Below, piece by piece: positions 8,156-16,784 of a stretch of DNA of 64,000 nt (positions are counted from its first letter, which is position 1; each line of letters begins with the position of its first letter). The translations under genes and the position numbers were made by a program. The DNA lies in NCBI GenBank assembly GCA_024641635.1, contig JAHECS010000007.1, positions 16,486-80,485 of the forward strand, in the 5' to 3' direction. The stretch is from Actinomycetes bacterium. GTDB taxonomy: Bacteria; Actinomycetota; Actinomycetes; S36-B12. The notes beneath the pieces were generated by a model. That model did not search any database. It was not told where the DNA came from and was given only the letters and a program-made list of their open reading frames with translations.

Positions 8156-9901
8156 TCAGTGCTGGGAGCGGTCCTGCTCGATCTGCTCCGTGTTGGTCTC
8201 CGCCATCCCCGGATGGTGCAGCACGCCTCCGTGCGCGCGGCGCAGCTCGTCGGCGTCCTCGTAGTCGTGCAGGGGAGCCTCGAGCTCAGCGTCGTGCGCC
8301 GCGTGGTGCTGACCCGCCTCGATCTCCGCCATCGAAGGCTGGGGGATGTTCTGGCCGTAGAAGAAGGAGCTCAGCCTGTGCCGCATCATCTGCCAGCGGT
8401 AGTGCTTGTTGCGCACTCCGTCGGCATCGGCCTTCTCGGGTGCCGGCAGGGCGACGTGATCGGTCTTGGAGGTGATGACGGCCATGTCCTTGACGGACAG
8501 CGGCTGGTGCACCTCGATGAACTCACCGTGCGGGAGCCGAAGGATCCGACCGGACTCGTAGCCGTGCAGGAGCTTCTCGCGGTCCCGTCGCTGCAGGCTC
8601 AGGCAGGTACGGCGGGTGACGACGAACACGATCGGTGGAACCACGAACAGGGCGACCCGAAGGAACCAGATGATCGAGTTGATCGACAGGTCGAAGGCCA
8701 CCGCGATGATGTCGTTCGCTCCTCCGACCCAGAGCAGGGCGTAGAAGACGATGGCCATCATCCCGAACGCCGTGCGCGTGGGCGCGTTGCGCGGGCGGTC
8801 GAGAAGGTTGTGCTCCCGCTTGTCGCCGGTGACCCAGGCCTCGATGAACGGGTAGAGCCCGGCCGCCGTGAACAGGATGCCAGGCAGGATCATGGCCGGG
8901 ATCATGATGTTCCACGAGATGGTCCAGCCGAAGATCACGCTCTCGATGTTGGGCATCACGCGCAGAGCGCCGTCCAGGAATCCGATGTACCAGTCCGGCT
9001 GTGAGCCGGCGGACACTTGATCGGGCGTGTAGGGGCCGAAGATCCAGATCGGGTTGACCGTGACCAGGCCGCCGACGAGGGCGATGATGCCGAAGACCAC
9101 GAAGAAGAAGCCGCCCGCCTTCGCCATGTAGATCGGCAGCAGTGGGTACCCGACCACGTTGTCGTTGGTGCGTCCCGGCCCGGGGAACTGCGTGTGCTTC
9201 TGCGTCCACACGAGCATGAGGTGCACGGTGACCAGCGCCAGGATGATCCCTGGGATCAGCAGGATGTGCACGCCGTACAGGCGCGAGATGAACTCGGTGC
9301 CCGGGAACTCGCCGTCGAAGAGCAGGAAGGCCGCCCAGGTGCCCACGATCGGGGCGGCCTGCATGATCCCACGGGCGATCTGGAGGCCCGTGCCGGAGAG
9401 CAGGTCGTCGGGGAGGGAGTAGCCGGAGAAGCCGGCCAGCAGGCCGAGCGTCGTGAGGACGATGCCGATGATCCAGTTGAACTCGCGAGGCTTGCGGAAC
9501 GCCCCGGTGAAGAACACGCGGAACATGTGCACGGCCATCGCGGCGATGAAGATCAGGGCCGACCAGTGGTGCATCTGGCGCAGGAGCAGCCCGCCACGGA
9601 TGTCGAAGGAGATGTCGAGGGACGAGGCGTACGCCTCGGACATCTTCACGCCCTGCAGCGGGACGTACGACCCGTCGTAGATGACCTCGACCATCGACGG
9701 CTTGAACCACAGGGTGAGGAACACGCCGGTGAGGAGCACGACGATGAAGCTGTAGAGCGCGATCTCGCCGAGCATGAAGGACCAGTGCTCGGGGAACACC
9801 TTGCCGAGGTTCCGCGACAGGAACTTGTTGCTGCCGATGCGCTGGTCGACGTAGGTCGCCGTCGCTCCGCCAGCCTTCTCCACGGGGCTGGTCGTGGTCA
9901 T
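8156..9901 (-). CDS. qcrB: cytochrome bc1 complex cytochrome b subunit (QcrB)
   Basis: Membrane subunit carrying haems bL and bH and the quinol sites of the bc1 complex. The 581-residue product has the paired haem-ligand histidines in two helices (MHHWSALIF...VHMFR and YGVHILLI...VHLMLVW) and the Qo-site motif PDWY. As in other actinobacteria it continues beyond the core helices into a hydrophilic cytoplasmic tail (about 430-581), here rich in His, Glu and Asp. Its start overlaps the qcrA stop by 4 bases, placing it last in the ctaE-qcrC-qcrA-qcrB operon. Confidence 0.96.
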   Translation of the reverse strand: MTTTSPVEKAGGATATYVDQRIGSNKFLSRNLGKVFPEHWSFMLGEIALYSFIVVLLTGVFLTLWFKPSMVEVIYDGSYVPLQGVKMSEAYASSLDISFDIRGGLLLRQMHHWSALIFIAAMAVHMFRVFFTGAFRKPREFNWIIGIVLTTLGLLAGFSGYSLPDDLLSGTGLQIARGIMQAAPIVGTWAAFLLFDGEFPGTEFISRLYGVHILLIPGIILALVTVHLMLVWTQKHTQFPGPGRTNDNVVGYPLLPIYMAKAGGFFFVVFGIIALVGGLVTVNPIWIFGPYTPDQVSAGSQPDWYIGFLDGALRVMPNIESVIFGWTISWNIMIPAMILPGILFTAAGLYPFIEAWVTGDKREHNLLDRPRNAPTRTAFGMMAIVFYALLWVGGANDIIAVAFDLSINSIIWFLRVALFVVPPIVFVVTRRTCLSLQRRDREKLLHGYESGRILRLPHGEFIEVHQPLSVKDMAVITSKTDHVALPAPEKADADGVRNKHYRWQMMRHRLSSFFYGQNIPQPSMAEIEAGQHHAAHDAELEAPLHDYEDADELRRAHGGVLHHPGMAETNTEQIEQDRSQH

Positions 9902-10971
9902 CCGCGCTCCCAGAAACTCGGTCCGATTGGTTCAGCGAAGTCCGACAGGGCCACGAGATAGCCCTCCTCGTCCACGCCGATCGGCAGCTGGGGCATCCGC
10001 CGGGCCGCCGGGCCGAACACGACGTTGCCGGCGTCGGCCAGATCGAAGGTGGACTGGTGGCACGGGCAGAGCAGGTGATGCGTGCGCTGCTCGTAGAGGG
10101 CGATGGGGCAGCCCACGTGGGTGCAGATCTTCGAGTAGGCGAGGATCCCCTGGTAGTCCCAGCCGTCGCCCTGCTGGGCGCGGATCTCGCTGGGGTCCAT
10201 GCGGACCAGGATGATCGCGGCCTTGCCGCGGGCGTTGAGGTTCTCGGTGACCTCCTCGACCTCCCGCAGGTCCTCGGGAACGGCGGAGATGAGGCCACCG
10301 ACGGGGAGGTCCTCCGGCTTCACCGGCGCGTAGGTGCCGTCGGACACGATGCGTGAGCCCTCGGTCCACAGGGTGGTCGAGAGGATGTCAGCCGGCGACT
10401 TGCCCTCGTCCGCCTCGGTCGGGACCCAGAGGTCGCGCAGCAGGACGACCATCGGGATGGGGAACACCACGAGGGCGCCGATGAGCGTGCGGCGGATCAG
10501 CTTGAACCGGGCGAAGCCCGACTCGTCCTTGCCCCGCTCGTAGTTGGCGGCCGCCTCGGCGGTGGCACGGCGAGGGGAGAGCTGGTCGTGCCGCTCCTGG
10601 ACGACCTCGACGTCGGGCATGAGCTTCTTGGACCACTGGATCGCTGCGGTGCCGATGAGCAGGATGGCGACCCCGAAGGTGAATCCCAGGGCGACGTTGC
10701 TGGCGCCCACGTCGCCCATGACCGGGATGTACACGACCGTGGTCTTGTCGATGGCCACGTACGCGACGACGAACAGCACGACGAAGAGCATCGAGAGCAG
10801 GAACATCGACGCGACCTGGCGCTCGGCGCGGCGTGCCGCCTTCGGGTCGACGTCCGTCGCCCGGGGGCGGTGCGGAACGTCGGCCACGGGGGAGTAGCCA
10901 GGCTTCGCCGGCCGGGCGACCTCGTGGGCAGAAGCGTCGGAGTGGCCCTCGCGGGGCGAGATCTCGGTCAT
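9898..10971 (-). CDS. qcrA: Rieske iron-sulfur subunit (QcrA)
   Basis: Carries the 2Fe-2S cluster that takes electrons from quinol to cytochrome cc. The 357-residue protein has the actinobacterial layout: a hydrophilic N-terminus, three transmembrane helices (about 55-75, 88-110 and 165-185) and a C-terminal Rieske domain with the cluster motifs CTHVGC and CPCHQS. It overlaps qcrC and qcrB by 4 bases at each end, indicating translational coupling. Confidence 0.96.
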   Translation of the reverse strand: MTEISPREGHSDASAHEVARPAKPGYSPVADVPHRPRATDVDPKAARRAERQVASMFLLSMLFVVLFVVAYVAIDKTTVVYIPVMGDVGASNVALGFTFGVAILLIGTAAIQWSKKLMPDVEVVQERHDQLSPRRATAEAAANYERGKDESGFARFKLIRRTLIGALVVFPIPMVVLLRDLWVPTEADEGKSPADILSTTLWTEGSRIVSDGTYAPVKPEDLPVGGLISAVPEDLREVEEVTENLNARGKAAIILVRMDPSEIRAQQGDGWDYQGILAYSKICTHVGCPIALYEQRTHHLLCPCHQSTFDLADAGNVVFGPAARRMPQLPIGVDEEGYLVALSDFAEPIGPSFWERG

Positions 10972-11759
10972 CGCGACTTGATTCCGATCCAGACGGCGGC
11001 GGCGATCAGCGCCGCGAAGATGGCAGTGGCAAGGAAGACGCCTTCGGTGACGGGGCCGAAGCGGCCCAGGGTGAGACCGCCCGGACTGGCGGAGTCCTGG
11101 AGCTCACGGACGTAGGCGATGATCGCCTGCTTGTCCTTCGTGGGCAGCTGGGCGTCGCTGAACACCGGCATGTTCTGCGGACCGGTGAGCATCGCCTCGT
11201 AGATCTCGATCGGCTCGGCCTGCATGAGGTTCGGCGCGTACTTGCCCTGCGTGAGGGCGCCGCCCTGGCCCGCGGCCTGGTGGCACTGGGCGCAGTTGAT
11301 GCGGAAGAGCTCGCCGCCGTAGGCGACATCCGCGTCGGCGTAGTCGAGCTGCTCGGCTGTGGGGATGGCCGGACCGGGTGCCAGCGACGCGATGTACGCG
11401 GCCATCGCGGCGATGTCCTCGTCCGAGTAGACGTTCTCCTTGGAGGGTGCCTGGGCGCCCGGTGCGGCGAGCGGCATCCGGCCGGAGCCGACCTGGAAGT
11501 TCACGGCGGCGGCGCCGACGCCGATGAGCGTGGGACCCGACTGGGTTCCCTGTGCCTCGAGGCCGTGGCATGAGGAGCAGCCCTCGAGGTAGAGCTGGCG
11601 CCCCGACTCGACCTGGGTCTCCGATCCGACGGCCATCGCGGCCTCGGCCGGCTGGACGCTGGCGACGGCGGCGTAGCCGCCACCCACCACCACCAGGGCT
11701 CCGATCAACAACGCGGATGCCACGAACGGGCTTCGCCGTCGTGCGGCCAGGAACTTCAC
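10968..11759 (-). CDS. qcrC: di-haem cytochrome c subunit (QcrC)
   Basis: Cytochrome cc that links the bc1 complex directly to CtaC in the actinobacterial III2-IV2 supercomplex, replacing soluble cytochrome c. The 263-residue protein has an N-terminal signal/anchor helix (about 12-32), two haem-binding motifs (CSSCH near residue 56 and CAQCH near 157) and a C-terminal helix (about 240-260). GTG 11759 is preceded by AGAGAGG. It lies 49 bases after ctaE in the same direction. Confidence 0.95.
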   Translation of the reverse strand: MKFLAARRRSPFVASALLIGALVVVGGGYAAVASVQPAEAAMAVGSETQVESGRQLYLEGCSSCHGLEAQGTQSGPTLIGVGAAAVNFQVGSGRMPLAAPGAQAPSKENVYSDEDIAAMAAYIASLAPGPAIPTAEQLDYADADVAYGGELFRINCAQCHQAAGQGGALTQGKYAPNLMQAEPIEIYEAMLTGPQNMPVFSDAQLPTKDKQAIIAYVRELQDSASPGGLTLGRFGPVTEGVFLATAIFAALIAAAVWIGIKSR

Positions 11760-11808
11760 TCTGCCCGAACCTCTCTGCCGTGTCGTGAGACCTGCGACGT
11801 GCCTGCTG

Positions 11809-12414
11809 CTACTTGAGGACGTAGATCATGAAGAACAGGGCGATCCACACGACGTCCACGAAGTGCCAGTAGTAGGACGTGACGATCGCCCGAGTCGCCT
11901 GATCATGGGTGAACCGCTTGCTGACGAACGTGGTGGCGAGCACGAACAGGAAGGCGATGAGGCCGCCCGTCACGTGCATGCCGTGGAACCCGGTCGTGAG
12001 GTAGAAGGCGGTGCCGTACGCGTTCGAGGAAAGCGTCAGGCCCTCGTGGACGAGGGCGGCGTACTCCGTCACCTGGCCGGCGATGAAGAAGGAGCCCATG
12101 AGGAAGGTGATGATGAACCAGCGTCGCAGGCCCTTGACGTCGCCGCGCTCCGCGGCGAACACGCCGAGCTGGCACGTGACCGAGGACAGGACCAGGACCG
12201 TGGTGTTCACGCTGGCGAACGGGATGTTCAGCAGCTCGGTCTCCTGGGCCCACAGCTCCGGGTTGACCGCGCGGAGGGTGAAGTACATCGCGAACAGCGC
12301 CGCGAAGAACATGAGCTCGCTGGACAGCCACACGATGGTCCCGATGGCGACCATGTTCGGGCGGTTCGCCGGGGCGTGGGCGTATGCCTGGGGGATCGTC
12401 GACGTGTTTGCCAC
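11809..12414 (-). CDS. ctaE: cytochrome c oxidase subunit III (CtaE)
   Basis: Core subunit III of the aa3 oxidase, which stabilises subunit I. The 201-residue protein has five predicted helices and the family segments [17 protein letters not shown] and [10 protein letters not shown], plus the closing [11 protein letters not shown]. It is the first gene of the leftward ctaE-qcrCAB operon. GTG 12414 is supported by a -10 box exactly 6 bases upstream. Confidence 0.95.
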   Translation of the reverse strand: MANTSTIPQAYAHAPANRPNMVAIGTIVWLSSELMFFAALFAMYFTLRAVNPELWAQETELLNIPFASVNTTVLVLSSVTCQLGVFAAERGDVKGLRRWFIITFLMGSFFIAGQVTEYAALVHEGLTLSSNAYGTAFYLTTGFHGMHVTGGLIAFLFVLATTFVSKRFTHDQATRAIVTSYYWHFVDVVWIALFFMIYVLK

Positions 12415-12420
12415 GGGGGG

Positions 12421-12426
12421 AGTCTG
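12421..12426 (-). promoter_or_regulatory. -10 box CAGACT, leaderless promoter of ctaE-qcrCAB
   Basis: Minus-strand CAGACT is followed by 6 bases and GTG 12414. This would be the main promoter of the ctaE-qcrCAB operon. No clear -35 box is seen. Confidence 0.45.
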
Positions 12427-12501
12427 GCAGATCCGCGAGCAGGAATCATCGAGACCCCCCGAACGGTTCGATCACATTCCGGACGCGCGCACGGGGACGG
12501 C

Positions 12502-12507
12502 TACAGT
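12502..12507 (+). promoter_or_regulatory. -10 box TACAGT, leaderless promoter of the receiver-like gene
   Basis: TACAGT lies 7 bases before GTG 12515. It is divergent from the ctaE promoter about 80 bases away. No convincing -35 box is visible. Confidence 0.5.
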
Positions 12508-12514
12508 GGGCGCC

Positions 12515-12994
12515 GTGGAGCACGAAAGGGACGCAGAGCCCATCGACGAGTGGTCCGACGACGAGATCGCGGACGAGCAGGAGCCCGACCCGGAGCCGAC
12601 GCTGCGGGTGCTGGTGTACAGCGACGACCGCCTCGTGCGTCGCCAGGTGTCGGCGGCCCTCGGCCGGCGGCCCGCGCCCGACCTCCCCGCACTCGAGTAC
12701 GTGGAGTGCGCGACCGAGCCGATGGTCATCGCCGAGGTCGACCGCGGCGGATTCGACCTCCTCATCCTCGATGGCGAGGCGACTCCGGCCGGAGGCATGG
12801 GCGTGTGCCGCCAGCTGAAGGACGAGATCTACCGCTGCCCTCCGGTCCTCGTCATCGTCGGTCGTCCGCAGGACGCCTGGCTGGCGACCTGGTCGCGGGC
12901 CGACGGCGTGTCGGGGCATCCGATCGACGCGATCGCCCTCGCCGACACCGTGACGGCTCTGCTTCGCCCGCGTGCCGCCGTCGCGAACGCCTGA
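12515..12994 (+). CDS. atypical response-regulator receiver protein
   Basis: A 159-residue stand-alone receiver-like domain after an acidic N-terminal stretch (about 1-28). The first strand ends in the acidic pair YSDD, and the likely phospho-acceptor Asp is in LLILDGEA, but the conserved Thr/Ser (here VLVIVGRP) and the conserved Lys before Pro (here SGHP) are missing, so it may be a pseudo-receiver. No output domain and no neighbouring histidine kinase are present. It lies between ctaE (divergent) and trpD; its last bases come close to or overlap trpD. Role unknown. Confidence 0.7.
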   Translation: MEHERDAEPIDEWSDDEIADEQEPDPEPTLRVLVYSDDRLVRRQVSAALGRRPAPDLPALEYVECATEPMVIAEVDRGGFDLLILDGEATPAGGMGVCRQLKDEIYRCPPVLVIVGRPQDAWLATWSRADGVSGHPIDAIALADTVTALLRPRAAVANA

Positions 12995-13007
12995 CCCGGT
13001 CGCCAGC

Positions 13008-14120
13008 GTGACGGACCGGCCGACCTGGGCCTCCACGCTCTCGCACCTGCTGTCGGGGCGGGACCTCGAGCCGGACGTGGCGGCCTGGGCCATGGGGGAG
13101 ATCCTCGAGGGGACCGCTACGTCGGCGCAGATCGCAGCATTCGTCACGGCCCTTCGTGCCAAGGGCGAGACGCCGTCGGAGGTGGACGCCCTTGTCGGGG
13201 CCATGCTCGGGCATGCCCGGCTCCTGGACTTCGGTGCCGAGGGGACCCCGCTGTCCCTTGACGTGGTCGGCACCGGCGGCGACCAGGCCCACACGGTCAA
13301 CATCTCCACGATGTCGGCGCTTGTCTGCGCCGCGGCCGGTGCCCCCGTGGTCAAGCATGGGAACCGAGCGGCCTCGTCCTCGACGGGTACGGCCGACGTG
13401 CTCGAGCGACTGGGCGTCGTCATCGACCTGCAGCCCGACGAGGTGGTCACGAGCCTCCGGCGCACCGGGATCGGCTTCTGCTTCGCCCAGGTGCACCACC
13501 CGGCCATGCGACATGCCGGTCCGACCCGGCGCGAGCTGGGCATCCCGACCGTGTTCAACATCCTCGGACCTCTCACCAACCCGGGTGGGGCGCGGGCGGC
13601 CCTCATCGGCTGCGCGAACCTCACGCTTGCCCCGGTGATGGCCGACGTGCTGCGACGTCGCGACGTTCGCGCCATGGTCGTGCGGGGAGAGGACGGTCTC
13701 GACGAGCTGTCCACCTCGTCGCCGAGCCGAGTGTGGGACGTGACCGCGGGAAGCGTCGCGGAGTCGGTGCTCGACCCGTCGTCGATCGGCATCCCCTCGG
13801 CCGATCCCAGCCTGCTGCGAGGTGGCGACAGCGAGCGCAATGCCGACCTGCTCAGGGCCACCCTGTCAGGGGAGACTCCGACCGGGCCGGATGCCGCGAG
13901 GGTGGGGGCGATCCGGGACTCCGTCTGTCTCAACAGCGCTGCCGCGCTCGTCGCGTTCGCGGCGGCTGCCGCGGCGAACGCCGGTGAGGTGGTCGACGAC
14001 CGGCCGCTTGCTGAGCGCATCGCCGAGCAGGTGCCCGTGGCCAGGGGCGTTCTGGAGGCCGGAGCGGCCGTCGACGTGCTGGACGGGTGGATCGCCGTCA
14101 CCCGCGAGCTCAGGCCCTGA
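13008..14120 (+). CDS. trpD: anthranilate phosphoribosyltransferase
   Basis: Second step of tryptophan synthesis, joining anthranilate to PRPP. The 370-residue protein has the glycine-rich PRPP loop GTGGDQ, the segments KHGNRAASSSTGTADVLE and HPAMRH, and NILGPLTNP, all diagnostic of TrpD. GTG 13008 is chosen because homology starts there; GTG 12972 would overlap the receiver gene. It stands apart from other trp genes, as I recall it does in M. tuberculosis (Rv2192c) beside ctaE. Confidence 0.94.
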   Translation: MTDRPTWASTLSHLLSGRDLEPDVAAWAMGEILEGTATSAQIAAFVTALRAKGETPSEVDALVGAMLGHARLLDFGAEGTPLSLDVVGTGGDQAHTVNISTMSALVCAAAGAPVVKHGNRAASSSTGTADVLERLGVVIDLQPDEVVTSLRRTGIGFCFAQVHHPAMRHAGPTRRELGIPTVFNILGPLTNPGGARAALIGCANLTLAPVMADVLRRRDVRAMVVRGEDGLDELSTSSPSRVWDVTAGSVAESVLDPSSIGIPSADPSLLRGGDSERNADLLRATLSGETPTGPDAARVGAIRDSVCLNSAAALVAFAAAAAANAGEVVDDRPLAERIAEQVPVARGVLEAGAAVDVLDGWIAVTRELRP

Positions 14121-14136
14121 GCGTCGCCGGAGTGGC

Positions 14137-15975
14137 TCAGGCGCTCAGGATGCGGCTGGCCCGACGCGCGTCAACGGGTCCTGCGGGGCGCGCGGCGATC
14201 GCCCCGTAGTCCTCGGCATCGAGGACCTGTCGCTGGGTCGCCCGTCGGACCTCGCCGAGGCGGCTCACCTCCCGACCGCCGCAGCGGACGGGCAGCGCGA
14301 GACCGCGGGTCGAGTGGACCAGCCGTACTCCGGGTCCATCGAGCCACCTCAGCAGCTCCAGCGCCTCCTCCGACAGGCCCGCGGGTGCCGGTGCCGGTGC
14401 CGGGTCCACGTGCTCGCCGGTGGCGACCAGGGCATCGACCACGGGCCGGGGGTCGCAGCCCGGGCGAGCGTGAGCCGCGCCGGCGAGGCGCCCGTGCCGG
14501 ATGAGGTGGATGTCCCAGCCGTTGTCGGCCGTGGCGACCGCGGCGACGAGCTCGGGTTCGCCGGAGAGGGCGGCGAGTCGATGGGTCCGAACGCTGGCTC
14601 CGACGAGGTGCCCGAGGCGCTCGCGCCACAGCGCCGCATCCTCGAAACGCTCCTCGGCCGCGAGGACCGCCATCCGTCGTTCAGCGGCCGCGACCGGCGC
14701 CGACAGATCGCCGGACATGGCCGTGCGCAGGTCCTCGACCTGACGTTCGTACGCCGGGCGGTCGCCGCTGGAGGTGCATGGTGCAAGGCACCTGCCCAGC
14801 TCGGCCAGCGCGCAGCCGGGGGCGTCGCTCCGCGGCCGGACGGCGATGCGGGTCGTGCAGGTTCGCACCGGGTGGGCGAGCAGCAGGGCCTCGCGCGCCG
14901 CCTCGGCGGCATGGCGGGAGGTGAACGGGCCGAGGTACCGGGCGCCGCTCGCCTGGTCGTCGAGCACTGTCCGGACGACGGCCAGGCGTGGCGCCGACTC
15001 CACCGTCAGCTTGAGCCAGGTCTGGGAATCGGGCCGACGGGACCGCCGGTTGTACCGCGGCTGTTCCGAGGCGATGAGCCGCAGTTCGCGGACTCGGGCC
15101 TCGAGCGAGGTGGCGCACACGATCGGCGTGACGCGTTCCGCGATGCGCACCATCTCGGCCATCCGTCGGCGCTGCTCGGAGGCGGTGAAGTAGGTGCGCA
15201 CGCGGGAGCGGATGCTGCGCGAGGTGCCGACGTACAGGGCCACGCCCTGAGCGTCCTCGAAGACGTAGACGCCAGGGGCGTCAGGAAGGTCGGCAGCGAG
15301 GTGGCGCTTGGTCCGCTGGGCCTGGCTGACCCGGGAGGAGAACTCCTGGAGGTCCTCCAGCGTGGTGACCCCCAGGTCACCGGCCCGCTCGATCAGGCGG
15401 TGCAGGACGTCGGCCGTGGCTCGGGCGTCGTCGAAGGCGCGGTGGGTCGGGGTGACGCTGACCCGGAAGTGGGCCGCCAGGGTGGACAGCTTGCAGTTGC
15501 GCACCTCGTCACGGTGCAGGGCCACCCGGGCCAGTCGAGCCGTGTCGACGGTGGCCGGGTCGGGCCATGGATGGTCGAGCAATCGACAGGCGGCCTTGAG
15601 GAAGCCTGCGTCGTACGGTGCGTTGTGGGCCACGAGGACGGCGTCGCCGAGGAACTCGAGGAAGGTGGGGAGGGCGGCCGGGAGGCGGGGTGCGGTGGCG
15701 ACGAGGGCGTCGGTGATCCCGGTGAGCGAGGCGACGAAGGGCGGGATCGGGGCTCCCGGGTTGACGAGCGTCTGGAACTCGCCGAGGACCTCTCCACCCC
15801 GGACCTTCACCGCTCCGATCTCGGTGATGCCCGCATCGGCCGGGGCGCCGCCGGTCGTCTCCAGGTCGACGATGACGAACGTGACATCCGCGAGGGGCGT
15901 GCCCAGGTCCGAGAAGCTCGACTGCACGGCGTTCCCGCCGGCGGCACCGGTTCGTCCGGAGGCACGTGATCCCAC
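14137..15975 (-). CDS. DEDDh exonuclease fused to a GIY-YIG (UvrC-like) nuclease domain
   Basis: Two-nuclease fusion known in actinobacteria (Rv2191-like) and presumed to act in DNA repair. In the 612-residue product, the N-terminal 3'-5' exonuclease domain (about 30-195) has DLETTG (Asp37, Glu39) and HRAFDDA (His178, Asp182). A GIY-YIG domain follows (about 230-320) with GVY (235-237) and YVG (248-250), then a UvrC-like middle region with a UVR-type ERRMAVLAAEERFEDAALWR segment. The UvrC C-terminal RNase H-like and HhH domains are absent. It converges on trpD with a 16-base gap. GTG 15975 is supported by a -10 box 6 bases upstream. Confidence 0.9.
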   Translation of the reverse strand: MGSRASGRTGAAGGNAVQSSFSDLGTPLADVTFVIVDLETTGGAPADAGITEIGAVKVRGGEVLGEFQTLVNPGAPIPPFVASLTGITDALVATAPRLPAALPTFLEFLGDAVLVAHNAPYDAGFLKAACRLLDHPWPDPATVDTARLARVALHRDEVRNCKLSTLAAHFRVSVTPTHRAFDDARATADVLHRLIERAGDLGVTTLEDLQEFSSRVSQAQRTKRHLAADLPDAPGVYVFEDAQGVALYVGTSRSIRSRVRTYFTASEQRRRMAEMVRIAERVTPIVCATSLEARVRELRLIASEQPRYNRRSRRPDSQTWLKLTVESAPRLAVVRTVLDDQASGARYLGPFTSRHAAEAAREALLLAHPVRTCTTRIAVRPRSDAPGCALAELGRCLAPCTSSGDRPAYERQVEDLRTAMSGDLSAPVAAAERRMAVLAAEERFEDAALWRERLGHLVGASVRTHRLAALSGEPELVAAVATADNGWDIHLIRHGRLAGAAHARPGCDPRPVVDALVATGEHVDPAPAPAPAGLSEEALELLRWLDGPGVRLVHSTRGLALPVRCGGREVSRLGEVRRATQRQVLDAEDYGAIAARPAGPVDARRASRILSA

Positions 15976-15981
15976 ACAGCG

Positions 15982-15987
15982 ACCGTA
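15982..15987 (-). promoter_or_regulatory. -10 box TACGGT, leaderless start of the DEDDh-GIY-YIG gene
   Basis: Minus-strand TACGGT is followed by 6 bases and GTG 15975, which selects this codon over earlier in-frame starts. Confidence 0.5.
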
Positions 15988-16023
15988 GGCGACCAGGCCG
16001 ACACCGGCCCGCAAGCGCGCTCG

Positions 16024-16029
16024 GTAGGG
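16024..16029 (+). promoter_or_regulatory. -10 box TAGGGT, leaderless start of the zinc-ribbon gene
   Basis: TAGGGT stands 7 bases before GTG 16037, divergent from the preceding minus-strand promoter. Confidence 0.5.
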
Positions 16030-16036
16030 TCGTCCC

Positions 16037-16315
16037 GTGGCTCAATCCCCGGTGATCCCCGATGACCGCTCCCGCTGGCGCTGCGCCCACTGCGGCAACC
16101 TCACCCGGTTCGACGTCACCCGCACGACGCGGGTGCGCGAGTTCTGGCACCTGTCGATGGCGGGGGCCCCCGAGGTGGACGAGCGCGAGGTGATCGCCGA
16201 GACGGTCGAGTCGGTCGTCTGCCGGTGGTGCGGGGCGGGGGACCGCATCGAGGTGGTGTCGCGACCCGAGTTCGGCGGACCGGCGGACGAGGGCCCCGGA
16301 GACGGCGGCCCCTGA
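16037..16315 (+). CDS. small zinc-ribbon protein
   Basis: A 92-residue hypothetical protein. Two CxxC pairs (CAHC near residue 16 and CRWC near residue 66) about 50 residues apart would bind one zinc ion, as in actinobacterial small zinc-ribbon proteins. The tail is Gly/Pro/Glu-rich. No enzyme motif is visible; a role in RNA or protein binding is possible but not shown. The start is supported by the leaderless -10 box. Confidence 0.72.
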   Translation: MAQSPVIPDDRSRWRCAHCGNLTRFDVTRTTRVREFWHLSMAGAPEVDEREVIAETVESVVCRWCGAGDRIEVVSRPEFGGPADEGPGDGGP

Positions 16316-16347
16316 TCCTCCGGGCGGGCACTGTCAGACCCCGCCCG

Positions 16348-16353
16348 TAGCGT
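16348..16353 (+). promoter_or_regulatory. -10 box TAGCGT, leaderless start of the small Cys-rich gene
   Basis: TAGCGT is followed by 7 bases and ATG 16361. Confidence 0.5.
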
Positions 16354-16360
16354 CGGCACC

Positions 16361-16618
16361 ATGATCATCGACTGTGGCACCTGCGCCGTTGCCGGGCTTG
16401 CCTGCGCCGACTGCGTGGTCTCCGTGCTTCTGGGCGAGCCGGCGACCGGCACCCTCCCCGTGACCCCATCACCCGAGTCGACCGACGTCATCCCGGAGAA
16501 CGTGGCGCTCCTGCCCGTCACCCACGTCGATGACGAGCATGCAGCGGCTCTCGGCGTCCTGGCCGCCTCGGGCCTCGTGCCGCCGCTGCGGCTGGTGCCG
16601 CGGTCCGAGGCGAGCTAG
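16361..16618 (+). CDS. small conserved hypothetical protein with four N-terminal Cys
   Basis: An 85-residue protein whose first 20 residues contain four cysteines (Cys5, Cys8, Cys15, Cys18 in CxxC and CxxC spacing), suggesting a metal or redox site, followed by a mainly hydrophobic/Pro-rich region with no recognised domain. I recall small proteins of this kind in this position in other actinomycetes, next to an NlpC/P60 gene, but I cannot assign a function. Confidence 0.65.
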   Translation: MIIDCGTCAVAGLACADCVVSVLLGEPATGTLPVTPSPESTDVIPENVALLPVTHVDDEHAAALGVLAASGLVPPLRLVPRSEAS

Positions 16619-16735
16619 GCGGAACCTCGGCGGGGGCCGTGACGTCCCATTCCTGTCGCGGCGCCGTCGCCTGTCCGTTTTCTGGACGTCCCGGAGTGCG
16701 TCGTCATCAATCTGTTACCTTGGAACGAACGAGGT

Positions 16736-16760
16736 GATGCCCGCGGTCCCCGCGGGCATC
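16736..16760 (+). promoter_or_regulatory. perfect hairpin in the presumed leader of the NlpC/P60 gene
   Basis: An 11-base perfect inverted repeat (GATGCCCGCGG at 16736-16746 and CCGCGGGCATC at 16750-16760) with a 3-base loop lies 25 bases before the GTG at 16785. A TTACCT box lies just upstream (16715-16720). It could be a leader RNA stem or a protein operator. I do not see a complete known riboswitch. Confidence 0.5.
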
Positions 16761-16784
16761 CGGCATGGAGAGGCAGGACACGGC

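Noticed and set aside
16619-16784. A c-di-AMP (ydaO-type) riboswitch before the NlpC/P60 gene
   Set aside because: The gene type fits, but only a single simple stem is visible in about 165 bases and I cannot recognise the conserved ydaO core.
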